DNA from: Lingula anatina
Taxonomy: Eukaryota; Brachiopoda; Lingulata; Lingulida; Lingulidae
Reading direction: 5' to 3'
DNA length: 64,000 bases
Assembly (NCBI RefSeq): GCF_001039355.2
Contig: NW_019775525.1
Span: 63,502-127,501, forward strand
Shown here: one piece after another, positions 36,901 through 48,700 of the stretch
Layout: the number at the start of each line of letters is the position of its first letter
How positions within the stretch are numbered: the first letter of the stretch is position 1
Translations under genes and position numbers: made by a program
The notes under the pieces: model-generated
Seen by the model: only the letters and a program-made list of their open reading frames with translations
What the model was told of the DNA's origin: nothing
The model's database searches: none

Positions 36901-37843
36901 CCCTACATTCTGCTGCTAATTGTGCTATGTTTATGTATCGAAAGTGGACTATCTCGTGCTTTTCAGTTTCTTTCTTCATCTTAAATCTGATTCTCGTGAC
37001 TGTTACGATGATGGTCATGATTGGCACGACAAGAATGGCGGAGAACTGCACCCCCGTGCCACGGTGGCTCAGCAAGGTGAGGTGGCAACGCATGCGCAGT
37101 CAACATGTTCTACTAGTACGTTGTCATATTGCCTTCATATAGAGCTGTAGCTGCTGGTTTAAAAAAGATACCTGCAATGCTTATCTACTTGACTATGCAC
37201 TTGTATCATCTTAGACATTTTGTTGAGGGAGGGGGGTTGCAAGGAATACAGTAGTGAATAGAAAAAGTGAATTGCGTATAGCGAAGCAGAGCTAATGTCG
37301 TACAATATATGCGGGCACATGTGAAGAAAATAGTGTGTTTTGTCTTATTTCGTTTTTCTACTGTTTTATTAAGGAAATATTTCAGAAAATAAAGGGGGGG
37401 GGGTGACTCAGATATGCTAGGACGTCACGTGACCTACTGTATCAACCTACTGGTTCGTCACTATAGTCAGTTTTGCCTGTAATTATATGCACCTTAAAAG
37501 CCAAGCTACATATACCTACTCAGAATATACTTTACCCTTTCAGTTTGGAAAGAAAGTATTGGCGCCCGTGTTTTGCATGCGCAGTACATATCTAGTGCAG
37601 GATGGTTGCACTGAAACCCAAGAAAGCTCTCTGGGGAAAGCTTCAGTGGCAGGATCTGCTGTAAAGGATCTCAGCACTGACAGTAACGAGGCAATCTGCG
37701 CCACAAGTGCAGAGAACAGCCAGAAATACAGAGAAGAATGGCAATGTATTGCCAGCGTGTTTGATCGACTTTTTTTCTGGTTGTTTTTTACTGCGAGCAT
37801 ATTCTTCACCACGTGGGTTTCAATGTATATTCTGAATAGTTAA
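27937..37843 (+). CDS. Cys-loop ligand-gated ion channel subunit, nicotinic-receptor-like (complete when haplotig is skipped)
   Basis: Exons: 27937-27979, 29142-29281, 29673-29717, 35457-35566, 35891-36357, 36563-36649, 36967-37076 and 37544-37843. GT-AG borders and phases agree and give 433 residues. Residues 1-14 begin a signal peptide. The extracellular domain has QWTDYRLTWNPAEFG, the WKPDILIWNSADDNPLLY block and a Cys-loop C151-C165 with thirteen residues between the cysteines and YPFD inside. TM1 is FFSVAILLPSALLTFLTLAMF, TM2 follows DKMSMGMAIWTC, TM3 is FFILNLILVTVTMMVMI, and TM4 is near the end (FFWLFFTASIFFTTWVSMYI). The acidic residue before the TM2 lysine (DK) suggests cation selectivity. 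The vicinal cysteine pair of alpha subunits is absent, so acetylcholine may not be the ligand. The intracellular loop is short. Exons 1-3 and 4-8 are on contigs that abut at 29910/35003. Confidence 0.9.
28870..28965 (+). repeat. Possible tRNA-derived SINE in intron 1 of the channel gene
   Basis: An A-box-like sequence (CGGCGCAGTCGCTAGCG, 28875-28891) is followed about 55 bases later by a B-box-like sequence (GAGTTCAAATCG, 28947-28958), the spacing of a pol III promoter. The same sequence is present in the haplotig at about 32392-32480. The match is imperfect, so this is tentative. Confidence 0.4.
29912..35001. other. Probable redundant haplotig spanning the channel gene
   Basis: Flanked by single n characters. 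Bases 29913-33425 align with 26394-29910 with scattered substitutions. Bases 33426-35001 are nearly identical to 35003-36577; the one difference I noticed is CACACAATT versus CACCCAATT. The piece bridges exactly the join between its neighbours, as expected for the second haplotype of the same locus. Confidence 0.85.
31456..35001 (+). pseudogene. Second (allelic) copy of channel exons 1-5 and start of 6
   Basis: Exons 31456-31498, 32659-32798, 33190-33234, 33881-33990, 34315-34781 and the first bases of exon 6 (34987-35001) repeat those of the gene at 27937-37843 with the same phases and essentially the same protein. The copy ends at the n at 35002, before TM2. It is marked as pseudogene only because it is an incomplete duplicate. 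I believe it is the other allele and not a broken gene. Confidence 0.75.
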
Positions 37844-38566
37844 TTATGTAGGTATTCATAAGTTGAAAAAGTGGCACCTATAACAGCATATCCGTTTATT
37901 TCATGACAGCACTGTGTAGTATTGCGAAGTATTTGCGATGTAAAATATTCTTATCGATATTCAGTAAGCCCTGCATGGGACACTAGGTATTTCGTATCTC
38001 TAGTCGTGGAACACACAAGCTATGGCCTTATCTTAACGAAATATTAGGTTGCGTTCACAGTGAAACTAACATGCTAGGTAGTTCTAACTAGCTCCGCAGG
38101 GACTCCCGTTGCATACACTTAGTTTAAACATTAAAACGCCCAAAATTCTGGCATTAAATAAAATACAGAAAAGCTGCAATTTTACAAGTACCTTGGACAC
38201 AAGAGAAGGCAAGATAATCTTTAATCTGATTACATTCAACGAGAATTCCCCGAAGTTAGTTAGAACTACCTAGTGTGATAGTTTCAATGTGAGCACACCC
38301 TCTGACTGTCGAGAGCTTTGTCAAGATTGTCAATCTATTACCAATAACCCACGTGTCTCTGGTGTGAATCATTCTTATAATGACTGCTGAATTCCAGTAT
38401 CTCCTGTTCAACAAACTTACTACAAGTGAGCTTGCTCGGGTCCATTGCGCCGCTGCTTGGAAACGATAGAGGCAGTGTGCCTTTAGATGCCGATAGCGGG
38501 GTGGCGTGGACGGCGGCTGTTTATGCTGTTTTGTCTGGGACGTGGTGAACATTTCCGTCAGCGGTC
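37844..38566. other. Interval between the channel gene and the first C1q gene
   Basis: Noncoding. It has a likely polyadenylation signal (TTAAATAAAATAC near 38155) for the channel gene. The end of the interval (38470-38566) resembles 41090-41155 upstream of the second C1q gene, indicating a shared duplicated promoter region. Confidence 0.6.
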
Positions 38567-38573
38567 TATAAAA
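38567..38573 (+). promoter_or_regulatory. TATA box of the first C1q gene
   Basis: TATAAAA follows GTCAGCGGTC, about 118 bp before the start codon at 38685. The same upstream sequence exists before the second C1q gene (GTCAGCGGTCACTAAAATG at about 41150), but the TATA core is altered there. Confidence 0.55.
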
Positions 38574-38684
38574 CAAGTTACAGGTGCCGCAGTTGTCAAT
38601 TCACTTTTGGTCATACTACTGTTTAATGAAAGAACATTCTAATATATAAATAACCAGGCAAAGGCGTATCTCATGTGCCGCAGA

Positions 38685-39877
38685 ATGTATTCAGTGGGAT
38701 CTTCAGCATTTGGTCTGGGTATTGTGGCGTGGCTTGTGGTTGTAACAACTGGACAGGACTGCCCACCGGTCAGCTGTCCACCTAGTGCCGATATCAACCA
38801 GCGTGTGAATGTCCTTGCAGCTTCTTATTCCAACGTGGCCTTGTTGTTGGAGCGGTTAGAGAGGGAAGTCCGTCAACTGAGCACCGCTATAGGAAATCCA
38901 GGTTTGTGACTTTAACCGTGAAATGTTGACATCCGCTTTTAATATGTTCGAATAATATAAAAAAAAAAGCTTGTATTTTGGTGTTAACATATTACAAAAT
39001 GTAAGCATTTATAATGCAATATTCATTAAATTAAGATCCGTACTTTGAATGTAAACAACATGCCACTACAAAGAGAGCTCATACGAATTACATTTGTGAA
39101 ATAGACGAAACTATATATATCAACAATAGCTTTTAAGCATACAGGTTTGAAGGTTATGACTAGACTTCAATTGGACCGGTTCCACATCTATGAAATTTCT
39201 TATCATTTAAATTGTGAACATATATAATATATAAATAATGCATCTTATCAAAAGATAAGTGTTTAAAATGCCTGGGGCCATGTGACCATTGAGAAAAAGC
39301 GCACAACTCTTAGATCTGTAGTTATATGTTCAATATGTAGACAAGCATGGGGAAATGAATAATTACATTAGATAAACTTAAAACATCCTTTCCTTTTGTT
39401 GCAAACCTTATAAACTCTAGTGAAATACATCAGGATGAATTGATTTTTTTTATCTTTATTTACATTTCAGATTCCCCACGTGTTGCGTTCTCGGCAGCAC
39501 TTGAACATTCAAGGGTCGTTAAAACAAGCGATGTCTTGAATTTTGAAAAGGTTATCACTAACGTTGGTAATGCATACAACGCAATGTCGGGACGATTCAC
39601 TTGCCCGTTTTCCGGCAGCTACTTCTTTACGGCAACGATTTCAACGTCAACAACCGGGGAACGAATTGCGGCCGAACTGCGCAGAAGCACACAGCCCGAT
39701 GCTTTTCTGATGTATGTCCTTGCTGCGAGCCACGATGATCATAACACTGGGTCCAATTCGGTAATCACCAGGTGTGAGAAAGGGGAGACTGTCCACCTCC
39801 AGGCGATTCACGTGACAGGCCCAACTCCGACTCTCTGGTATGCCTGGTCTACATTTTCCGGATACCTGATTGGATGA
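38685..39877 (+). CDS. Secreted C1q-domain protein, copy 1
   Basis: Two exons, 38685-38901 and 39471-39877, joined in phase 1, give 207 residues. An in-frame ATG at 38673 would add four residues; I prefer 38685 because the paralogue at 41363 starts at the same MYSVGSS. A signal peptide (GLGIVAWLVVVTTG) is followed by a CPPVSCPPS cysteine pair and a 35-residue amphipathic stalk (VALLLERLEREVRQL) that could form a trimeric coiled coil. Exon 2 is a complete globular C1q domain: PRVAFSAAL, GNAYNAMSGRFTCPFSG, YFFTATIS and the closing TLWYAWSTFSGYLIG. There is no collagen repeat, so it belongs to the short secreted head-C1q type expanded in bivalves. A role in recognition or cell signalling is plausible by family only. 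Confidence 0.9.
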
Positions 39878-41362
39878 AAATATATTGAAGCCTTCCTTTC
39901 GTACTTCATTTTGCCTGATGTGAAAATTCATGAGCTTGCAATCCTTAAACAGTAACAGATATTTAGAATTGTTGGATTAATTTTTCCTATTCACTGTTTC
40001 TGCACCTTTAAAGCCAGCTGAGACTTTTTTATTTCACCTTCATTGCTTAGAAGAACTCTCAAGTTCTCCTCCGTATTAGCAGTATTGCTACTAGGACAGC
40101 TCAGAAATCAGATGTTTGTGCATGCGCAATAAATGTGCTTTATTAAATGAACAAAATGGCGAAATTGACAAGGCCTGCATATCTTTACCGCATGTTTGTT
40201 TTTATTTGATTTATGGTGTCGTTTGAAAAGTAAATTGGTTTGGGATCGCTTAGTGTATGTTGGCTCTTCAGTGTATTAAAGCAATTCGTATAAACATCAG
40301 TCTTTGCTTATTTTGTCTATATTTAAAGGGAACTCTACACACTTATCTGTGTCGCGAGCCATTAAGACCTGCATGGAGCATTGGATTTAAAAAAATAAAC
40401 GAACAAACATTTAATGACCATTCGACCGGTGACTACCTACCATTTCTCTTCCCCTTCCCTCTTTCTTGTCTCTCTCTCATTGTACGTGTTATTTGACAGG
40501 TTACTCAATTTTTATGGTTGTAATGCATTATGAAAAAATAAATATTTGAGCAGGCATTTGAATATGGGAAACTGCAGAAGCGAGCTGTTAACAGACGTTG
40601 CTGTCTAGCATATTTGCATATCTGTATAATTTTCACCCCTTTCATTTACTGTTGACATATTTTCGTACTGAAGGGTAGTGTTGTATATAAAACAGCGGAT
40701 ATAATGAGGGATGTGCAAATGGGAATAACAATATTACACAAATGTACGCGTCATCGATGAGATTCAGATATTTATTTACCTTTCCGTGGAGTGGCCATGT
40801 AAGTTAAGTTACTCTATATAAAATTCGACCAAGAGATGTTTGCTGAATGGTACCTCTCCCTTAGCCATCACTGGTACTGTAGATACATGATAATATGTTG
40901 GAATAAAGTGGTATACGTTTCATTGAATAGACTGACTAATTATTGCAATATTATCAGAATATAATTAAGGGGTTAAATGGTAGTCGGACGACAGCGTCTA
41001 CATGACTGTAGATCTTTCGTTCTGCAATATGTGAGGGGGTTGATGAGCTTGGGTTCGGTTCATTTTATCACCGGTTGGAAACGACAAATGTGTGGCGATG
41101 TTAGATGCTGATAGCGAGGTGATATCAGGGTCGTGGTCAAGACTTCTGTCAGCGGTCACTAAAATGAACGCGGCAGTGTTACAATGCACCTTGCAAATTA
41201 TAAGACACTGTGTGCATATAGGTTTTACAATTAATATTACACGACTGTTATCGTTGCACAAAATTCCATACTCACTTTTGTACGTTTACTATTTAATGAG
41301 ATATCATTTGGATAAGACAATTGATAATAACCGGTCTTAAATTTGTTGAACAGTGCCTCAAC
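39878..41362. other. Interval between C1q copies 1 and 2
   Basis: Noncoding. A polyadenylation signal candidate is GCAATAAATG near 40126. The end of the interval is the paralogous promoter region of copy 2. No exon is seen. Confidence 0.55.
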
Positions 41363-42003
41363 ATGTATTCAGTGGGATCTTCAGCATTTGGTCTGGGTTT
41401 TGTGGCGTGGCTTGTGGTTGTTACAACTGGACAGGACTGCCCACCGATCAGCTGTCCACCTAGTGCCGACATCAACCAACGTGTGAACGTCCTGGCAGCT
41501 TCTTATTCCAATGTGGCCTTATTGTTGGAGCGGTTAGAGGGGGAAGTCCGTAAACTTAGCACTGCTATAGGAAAGCCAGGTTTGTGACTTCACCCGAGCC
41601 TGTCCACTTTTAAGAGAAATGATGACTTTTTGACGTTGCTATTTGAGAAAAACTAAAAATGATCATAAGATATTCACCAAAGTAAAGAAAAGTAAAGATA
41701 CTTAAGATTTTAAATGTCTTACCATAAAGGGAGTGAACACTGCCGATGGCTTTAGTTGAGAGAATTGCAACGCAGGAAATAAGTTGTCAACGGTGATCTT
41801 TAGTATGCGTGCTTCCCGACACGTTTGCTGCACACACAAGGATAACCTGGGGAATGCATTATTAAATTACACAACCGGTTAAAATTATCTTCCCGATTAT
41901 TTCAAACCAACAAAAAACAGCAGCATTCTTTCCGATCTTTGTTAATATTTCAGATCCTGTACGTGTTGCGTTTTCGACAGTGCTAGCAAATTCAAGAAGC
42001 ATT

Positions 42004-42110
42004 ACTGTGTAGTGGTTAGCGTGCAAGACTACATGGTAAGAAATCATGAATTCTTCTGTTGCATCTATGGGTTCGAGACCTACTTTTGACATAACCTTAT
42101 CCCCCCTGCT
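42004..42110 (+). repeat. tRNA-derived SINE-like sequence inside C1q copy 2
   Basis: It shows an A box (GTAGTGGTTAGCGTG, about 42009-42023) and a consensus B box (GGTTCGAGACC, 42070-42080), spaced like an internal pol III promoter. It starts within a few bases of the point where homology to C1q ends. Confidence 0.6.
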
Positions 42111-42889
42111 CCCTATTTATTACTTGTAGCAAAATGTTTAATGGTACGTGTTAATATGTGGAACGTGTTAATATGTGTTCGAAATTCCGTTCTCATTACA
42201 TTTACAACTTTTTTGTTTTGTCTTTTAAGTGTCAAAGCACCAAAATAGCAAAGGGTTATTACAGAACATTATATACATATATTGCAATTTTCAATTTCTA
42301 AACTGTCTTGATTTGTCTTAAATCTTAGCCCATACTTTCCAAGAGCAAATTTCCATCTAGTTTGAGATTTTTTTTATTTCAGCGAGTGTAAACCGAAAAA
42401 TAAATCTAAGAACGGAGATCTCGTGTTTTGTGTAAAGTGATTTTTCTCATAGGAATAAGGTTTTGAAAAAGAGAGAGAGGGAGAGAAAATAAGAATTTCG
42501 ACGCAAAACACAAAAGGTACACCCCAGTAGAAAAGGACATGAAATAATATACAGGTACACTGTGCATATATACCTCAAAGGATGAAAATAAGGGATGCCT
42601 TTGGATGGTGCCTTATTTTGTTAAAAAAATATCGGGCAAACCAGGCTCATACATATTGTGCAATGAGGGAGGAGTACGCCAAAAATATGCATTTACTAGA
42701 TGAAAAATACACATAAAATAAATGAATTGTTTTTGTTTCTTCATAAATATGCATATAAACTGCCTATCGGAAAGCATTGTAAAATATAAAGATAAAATGT
42801 CATATAAATAGAATAAAGCAAACGTTTATTATATCTTTAAAACTAGTATGTCTCTATATCTATTTATTCATGTCATTCCTTGGTGTAAA

Positions 42890-43112
42890 CTATATAGGAC
42901 ATGCGTTACTAAAATGTTAGGCACGCACGTCCCATTAGGACGTGCATTACTTCACGTAGGACTTACATTACTTGGTAGCCTTCGTCCTACGGACATTGAA
43001 TCCTAGTAACGCATGTCCTAGGACTTCCATTCCTAGCAATGCATGCCCTAGGACTTGCATTCCCAGGACTTAGTGTCCGGGCGGACTTGCGTTACGAGGA
43101 CGTGCACTCCTG
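42890..43112. repeat. Degenerate minisatellite, core AGGACNTGCATTNC
   Basis: Variants of a 14-nt core recur: AGGACGTGCATTAC (42937), AGGACTTACATTAC (42958), AGGACTTCCATTCC (43020), AGGACTTGCATTCC (43050), GCGGACTTGCGTTAC (43081) and AGGACGTGCACTCC (43097). Reverse-like versions (GCATGTCCTA) lie between them. It directly abuts the resumed C1q sequence at 43120. Confidence 0.7.
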
Positions 43113-43383
43113 CCACACCGGCATCTACTTCTTTACTGCAACGATTTCAACGTCAACATCCGGGGAACGAATCGAGGCAGTACTGCGCAGAAGCACACAG
43201 CCCGGGACTGCTCTGATGTATCTCCTTGCTTCTAGTTACCATGATCATAACACAGGGTCTAATTCGGTAATCACCAAGTGTGAGAAAGGGGAGATCGTCT
43301 ACCTACAGGTGAAACACGTGAACGGTCCAACTCCGACACTCTGGAATGCCTGGTCTACATTTTCCGGATACCTGATTGGATAA

Positions 43384-44337
43384 AAATCAGTTGAAGCCTT
43401 CCTTTTGTGCCATTTTTTTTAAACGAAAATGCATTTGATCCCTTCATTGAAACAGATTGTTAACATGATTGTTTTTTTTGCACTCGTTTGTTGCACATGA
43501 AAAAAACAGCTAAGACTTTCAATTGTCACGATTTTAATTTTTTGACGGATTTGTTTCCTTAATCCTCCGTAACTGGCATAATAATAATAATTTGTTAGCG
43601 AGACTTTGTATCAAGTGTAAACATTTCTGTTAATAACCCTCTGGCAGTAAACGGTTTTGTGGTTACTGGAGTGACTGCACGGGAAAAATGAATATTATAC
43701 AGGAATATCTATAAATTCACCTGTTTGAGAGAGTTTGTATAAGAATCTAGTTTTCACAATAATATACCGTCATTACTGCATGGTCAGAACACAATATCCG
43801 TGGCTTCTCTACGTCCAGAAAGACGACCATTTATGCGGAAAGTTTATAAGAGAAGGTGACTATCACGTTTCTGCAACTTTACCGGGGCGTTTAGAGGTCG
43901 TGTCGACCACGTGGTAACTACGTTTTCTCTGCGTTTATTATAAAACAGTTGAGCTGTATACATACAACAATGAATATTTTGCCTTTCTTCTCTATACAAC
44001 AGAACAGCCAATGTACATTTTCGTGCTCTGGCGCACGTTCCTGTAACTACACATCCTGTGCCATCATTTTGTATCATTCGTTTCAAGTCTCCGGTTTTAA
44101 GTGCTTAGTAGGTCATGTCGGCAGTAAGGCATATAGGTTATATATAATCCCTTTGTTAACTGACTGTTTCCGGGTCGAATGTAAAATAAACAATAATTTA
44201 AAACAATGGCAATAGCATCCTATTCAAAGAGGAAAAAACATAGGCTGCAATACGCTGATAAATACATTGAGCAACTGGAGTTAAAGCAGAAGAGATTTCG
44301 GTTTCGCCAGTTCTAATTTTGCGTTACTGTCTGTCAC
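43384..44337. other. Upstream region of C1q copy 3
   Basis: Bases 43858-44337 are homologous to 51280-51759 and 60410-60833, upstream of C1q copies 4 and 5. Shared blocks include GGCGCACGTTCCTGTAACTA and TCCGGGTCGAATGTAAAATA. This is duplicated promoter-side DNA. The open frame through it differs between copies by stops and has no ATG in common. Confidence 0.6.
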
Positions 44338-44962
44338 ATGTACCATTGGAGCAAGTGTGCAGTTATGTCTTGGGGTTGCTATTTTCTCGTGCCCTTACTT
44401 GTTTTAGTTTGTGTTTCTACATGTACTTCACAAGAAGAAGGAATGGAGGAACGGGTCCGGGGTCTAGAGGCTTTCAGAAACGTTATCTTTACCTGGTTGG
44501 AAAGGCTACAAAATGATATTCTGTTGATTAACGCTACTGCAAAATGTGGTAAGATCTACGTCTTCCTCTTCCTCTGCTTCTGTCTCTCTTTTTTGTATTC
44601 ATCCCTTATTCTTTTTCTGTGTTTCTCTCTCCCATACACATTGTGCCTGCACGTTCTCACTTGTATTACCCTATTCTATTACATAAACCTTGTTTTGTTT
44701 TACAGGTGTGCCTACTGTCGCATTTTCGGCACGGCTTACCACTTCTCCTCAACTTAAAAGGAACGACAACCTAGTGTTTGCTGGCGTCATCACCAACATT
44801 GGAAACGCGTACGACCCAACATCCGGGCGTTTCACCTGTCCCGTTTCTGGCACTTACTTTTTTACGGCAACCATTCTGACGTCATACAACGGCGGAAGAG
44901 TCGAGGTTACGTTACGCAGCAATAAGAGACCTGGGAATACCCTGAGTGTCAGAGAAACGTAA
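44338..44962 (+). pseudogene. C1q-domain gene copy 3, C-terminus replaced by an element
   Basis: Exon 1 (44338-44548) encodes MYHWSKCAVMSW, a hydrophobic signal segment and the stalk EERVRGLEAFRNVIFTWLER ending NATAKC. Exon 2 starts at 44706 (GVPTVAFSARLTTSP) and follows the C1q domain through GRFTCPVSGTYFFTATIL to RSNKRPGN. At 44938 homology to copies 4 and 5 ends and the CArG-box element begins in inverse orientation, giving a few foreign residues and a stop at 44962. The last 50 or so residues of the C1q head, including conserved closing strands, are lost, so the product would not fold as a normal head. The contig ends 225 bp later, so a join error cannot be excluded. Confidence 0.8.
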
Positions 44963-45186
44963 AAGCTAGCTTGTAAATATATACCTTGTGATGGAGTCGC
45001 TTTTACTAGCTCTGACGAACAGCGACAATCTGAGGGCGTTCTTCTTCAAAATTTTGCCTGGGGCGCTTCCATATTTGGAAGTCACACGTCACAGCTGTGT
45101 CCGCCTGGATCCATATTTGGAAGTGATAAGTCTCGTACGTCACAGGTTTGGCCGCCTGGAGCTGCCTTTCCCGCCTAGCGCTGAAG
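44938..45186 (-). repeat. CArG-box element, inverted copy, cut by contig end
   Basis: The reverse complement matches 18205-18455, including both CArG boxes (CCATATTTGG on the plus strand at 45069-45078 and 45111-45120). The sequence stops at the n at 45187, so the far end is not seen. Confidence 0.75.
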
Positions 45187-45193
45187 NTTTTTT

Positions 45194-45198
<5 letters not shown>

Positions 45199-45260
<62 letters not shown>
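45199..45260. repeat. (TA)n microsatellite
   Basis: A long AT dinucleotide run follows a T tract at the contig start. Confidence 0.95.
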
Positions 45261-45261
<1 letters not shown>

Positions 45262-45720
45262 GGTATATAATTCTTCGGTACCTGTAGGTCTAATAATGCA
45301 TTATACATTTGCATTGGCATATATATAACTTTTCTCGCAGAGAAAACACCCTGCGCTCAAATAAATTTTGAATACATTGGCATGTGCAATGTCTGATTAC
45401 CAAACTTAAATTAGTATATAAAAATGAAAATAAAGGCAAATAAATAAAAATAAAGTAAATAAATAAATAAATAGTCGGATAACTCAATTAGGAATTTATC
45501 ATGTCCGATGATACGTTCTTGTCTTTGTTGTATGGTTAGACCCATTAGATGTTTTATGGTAAAAATCAAAGATTAACTAAATGCATAATTGCCATAACAG
45601 ACCAAGTGACCTGCACTACTTTGCAAAAAGTCACTTTTGAAATGTCGTGCCGCAGTCCTCAGACCATGGTTTCTAATGGGTCCAAGCAATGACGTACTGT
45701 CAGACGCTGCATGGGTATTG

Positions 45721-48700
45721 CTATATGTTAGATAAAGTGTTGTTACGGATTGCGGTGCCAATCCAATAGCAAACTCCCAGCAACCCAATTGAAAATAGGC
45801 AGAAAAATAAACAGTCGAACACTGCTGCCACCTTTCGCCGCTCCTCCTCTATTTTCTCTTTAGTTTCCTTCTGACGCATGCGCAGTAGTTGCTTGTGACG
45901 TATGATGGCCAGTAAAGGGTCACTTTCACTCAGTGTTTTCAGTGCTGTATTTAAGATTTGGTCTTCAGTGTTCGGTGCGGAGGTCACGTCAGGTAGGCAT
46001 TCCCCAGGGACAGAGCCGCCTTTAGCTGGGCCAATGAGGCTGGGTCTCTGCTTGCATGGCATCTTCATACACAACAGTGGCGAAAGCACACTAAAGGCTA
46101 TCTGTAAAGATGCATACATGACCAATTCATGAGATTCTTTGATGCAGAATGATAGGAGGCGTATTATACAAGATCATTTCGATACAAACAATATATAAGT
46201 AAATTAAATGCTTTGGAAAGAAAATAAATGCATTTATATTACAACCAAACGCGCCCCTTTCCTGATAATATGTGTACCAAATGGTATTTGATCTACAGGG
46301 TATTTATGTATTTCCAATGAAGTGGATCAAATTGCTGATTACTCTTCAGGGCCTTCAACGAGATTCCATAAAAAAGCCCCCCAAATGGGTAAGAAGTGCA
46401 TCATTAACACCCTAGACAAAACGTCAAAAACATGCAGACGGGATGGAATTAGGTTTTAAAAAACTTTGAAGAAATCTGAATTAAAACAAATATGGATTAT
46501 GAAAAATTGTGTTAATAATAACCAAAATGACCTGTACTTAATGAAGTTATTTATAAATGAAACACAAACTATGGTGAAAAAAAAAAACGAAATAAAACCA
46601 ATGAATAAAACAATAATGATGAAAACAAATTAAGGTGTTGAATTGAACATTCACCACGATGATAAAGTCTACAAACACGTCTTACCATTTTAAGCCATGG
46701 AGACACGGGGGTGTCAGCCTCTCGTATCCTGTTTGTGAACACTGAGACGATCATTGTGACCGTTACCAGGACCAGGTTGATAACGAAGAAAAAGCCTGAG
46801 GAATAAAAAGGAAAAGGTGTAAGAAAATTTAAATATCCTGTTAGCTCAGTCTGGGTGATTAACAACAACGTGTGTTCATTTTTATTTATCACTTATTCAT
46901 GTGAATACAATTAACATGACTATGTTAAGATTGGGTATAGTCAGTGAGTGGGGTTTGTGTTGTTGGGGCAACCACTCCTTGGTAATAATAAATAAATAAA
47001 TAAACAAATAAAACTGAATTTAAATAAATAATCAAATGTAATCTAAAGATTAAGCGTTTTCTTGTGTAAGGTGCAAGGTGCAAGTACCGGGGTAAATCCA
47101 TACCTACCGATCATTGGATGTTCGTTTCCATTTCCAGGTATAACCTCAACGAGTATAAGAAGAATCACGCAAAAACACGTCCATATTGCCATTCCTAAAA
47201 TGAACAGAAAATATAATAACACTCTTTTTTATGTCTGAAATATAAATGTCGCCATTTGCAATTAATACATGTTATATGAATTTTCAAAATTGCAGGCACG
47301 TCTATATTGGCTACCGTTATTTGCAAACAAAGTTTGATGAATAAGCGAATTGATGAATAAGCGTATTTTTATTTTGTTTGCTAAGACAGCAAAGCATCTC
47401 AGAAGCAAGTTCCCGAGATTCATATGCATAATGACCCGAGGTTTCCAAATATGTGCCACCTGGTAAAGCTAAGAAAGGAAAACCTACCCATGGACATCTT
47501 GTCTGTCGTCTGCGGTGATAACCAGAATATAGTCAGAGTAAGCGCCGCCAGGAGCACACACGGCAGCAGCATTACCAGAGAGAAAAACGAGAACCGGCGC
47601 TGAATACGAATGGAATATACCAGAAAGGTAATCCTGTCAGGGCCGGTATGGTGATGGACTTTGGTGACATTACTGGCCACCAGTTTCCATGTTGAGGATA
47701 GAGTCAGATCGTAATGCTCATCAACAGTGTAATTAGCCAGATTATAATGTAGATCAAGGACATCGTCGGTCATAGTGGACGAGTGAATCTGAACGTTACA
47801 GTCTTGGTAATCAAATGGATAAGTTAAAATATTTACTGTACACACAGTCAATAGCCTGCGATGCGGCGTCCACTGCAAGTTACCGTCCGAAAATATCCGA
47901 CATTTTACGGAATTAGCCGGACCAGAATTACTGTAAAGCAATGCATTCTCGTCTGCACTGGAAGCGGTGAAATAAAATTTAGAAAATATATATAAGATTA
48001 TTTTTGAATACTTATTTTATCTGTAATTCGTAATGTGTAAGAATGTCAGTTATTTTTTTTATTATATACCACGTTTTAAGATAAGAGCATATGATTTATT
48101 GGTATTTCAGGAAATCATGATATTCACGTTCTGAATGCAGTTTAGTACTGAGTGCAGACAAAATGATATGTCTTGGTGTTGGCATGTCTGGCTGCTGGTG
48201 GGAACATGCTAATACACAACTTAGAACTCGGCTACGTGTAGCGTACGTGGCTTTAGAGAAGAACACCCTTTTCTTTACAAACATCATATATATTACTGAT
48301 ATATAGTACAAAGAGTAACAGAAAAATATGTGAAAGATAAGACTAAACAAATACAAACTGACTGCATGTAAATAAAATTTAATAAAATAGCTTAACCTGT
48401 TCGATATGTCTTAGCCCGGAATCCACAGTGACGACAGAGGCAGAGCAATGCTGGAAATATTTCCAAATTCTGAGGCGTTCCATGCCAAGCGTCCGTCGTT
48501 CCATTTCTAGAATCAGGTTTGAATGGAAAGGCACATTTGTTTCTTATTTCAATAAAAAAATACATGCATTTTGACCTTGGTGATTGTCGTCGTGTTGTCT
48601 TATTGTCAAGAACATGCACTATTGTTAGATTAAGTGTCAAATTAAATTGGAATAAGTGTCTAGGAAAAAAATTATAAATAAAACAATATCATAAGATGCA

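Larger units (their letters stand above)
41363..43383 (+). pseudogene. C1q-domain gene copy 2, interrupted by repeats
   Basis: Exon 1 (41363-41579) is intact and close to copy 1 (signal peptide, CPPISCPPS, stalk). Exon 2 starts at 41954 with the expected PVRVAFSTVLANS, but the C1q sequence stops at about 41998. A tRNA-like repeat begins there and brings a TAG stop (42010-42012). C1q sequence resumes at 43120 (IYFFTATISTSTSGER) and runs to the normal end YLIG and a stop at 43383. About 100 nt of the C1q core (the GNAY...GRFTCP part) is missing. Copy 2 therefore encodes at most a signal peptide plus stalk and about 20 residues. It differs from copy 1 in the last 30 residues at several positions. 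Confidence 0.85.

Noticed and set aside
36776-37093. Minus-strand 105-residue frame opposite channel exon 7
   Set aside because: Shadow of the real exon (36967-37076), whose phase and TM3 sequence fit the channel.
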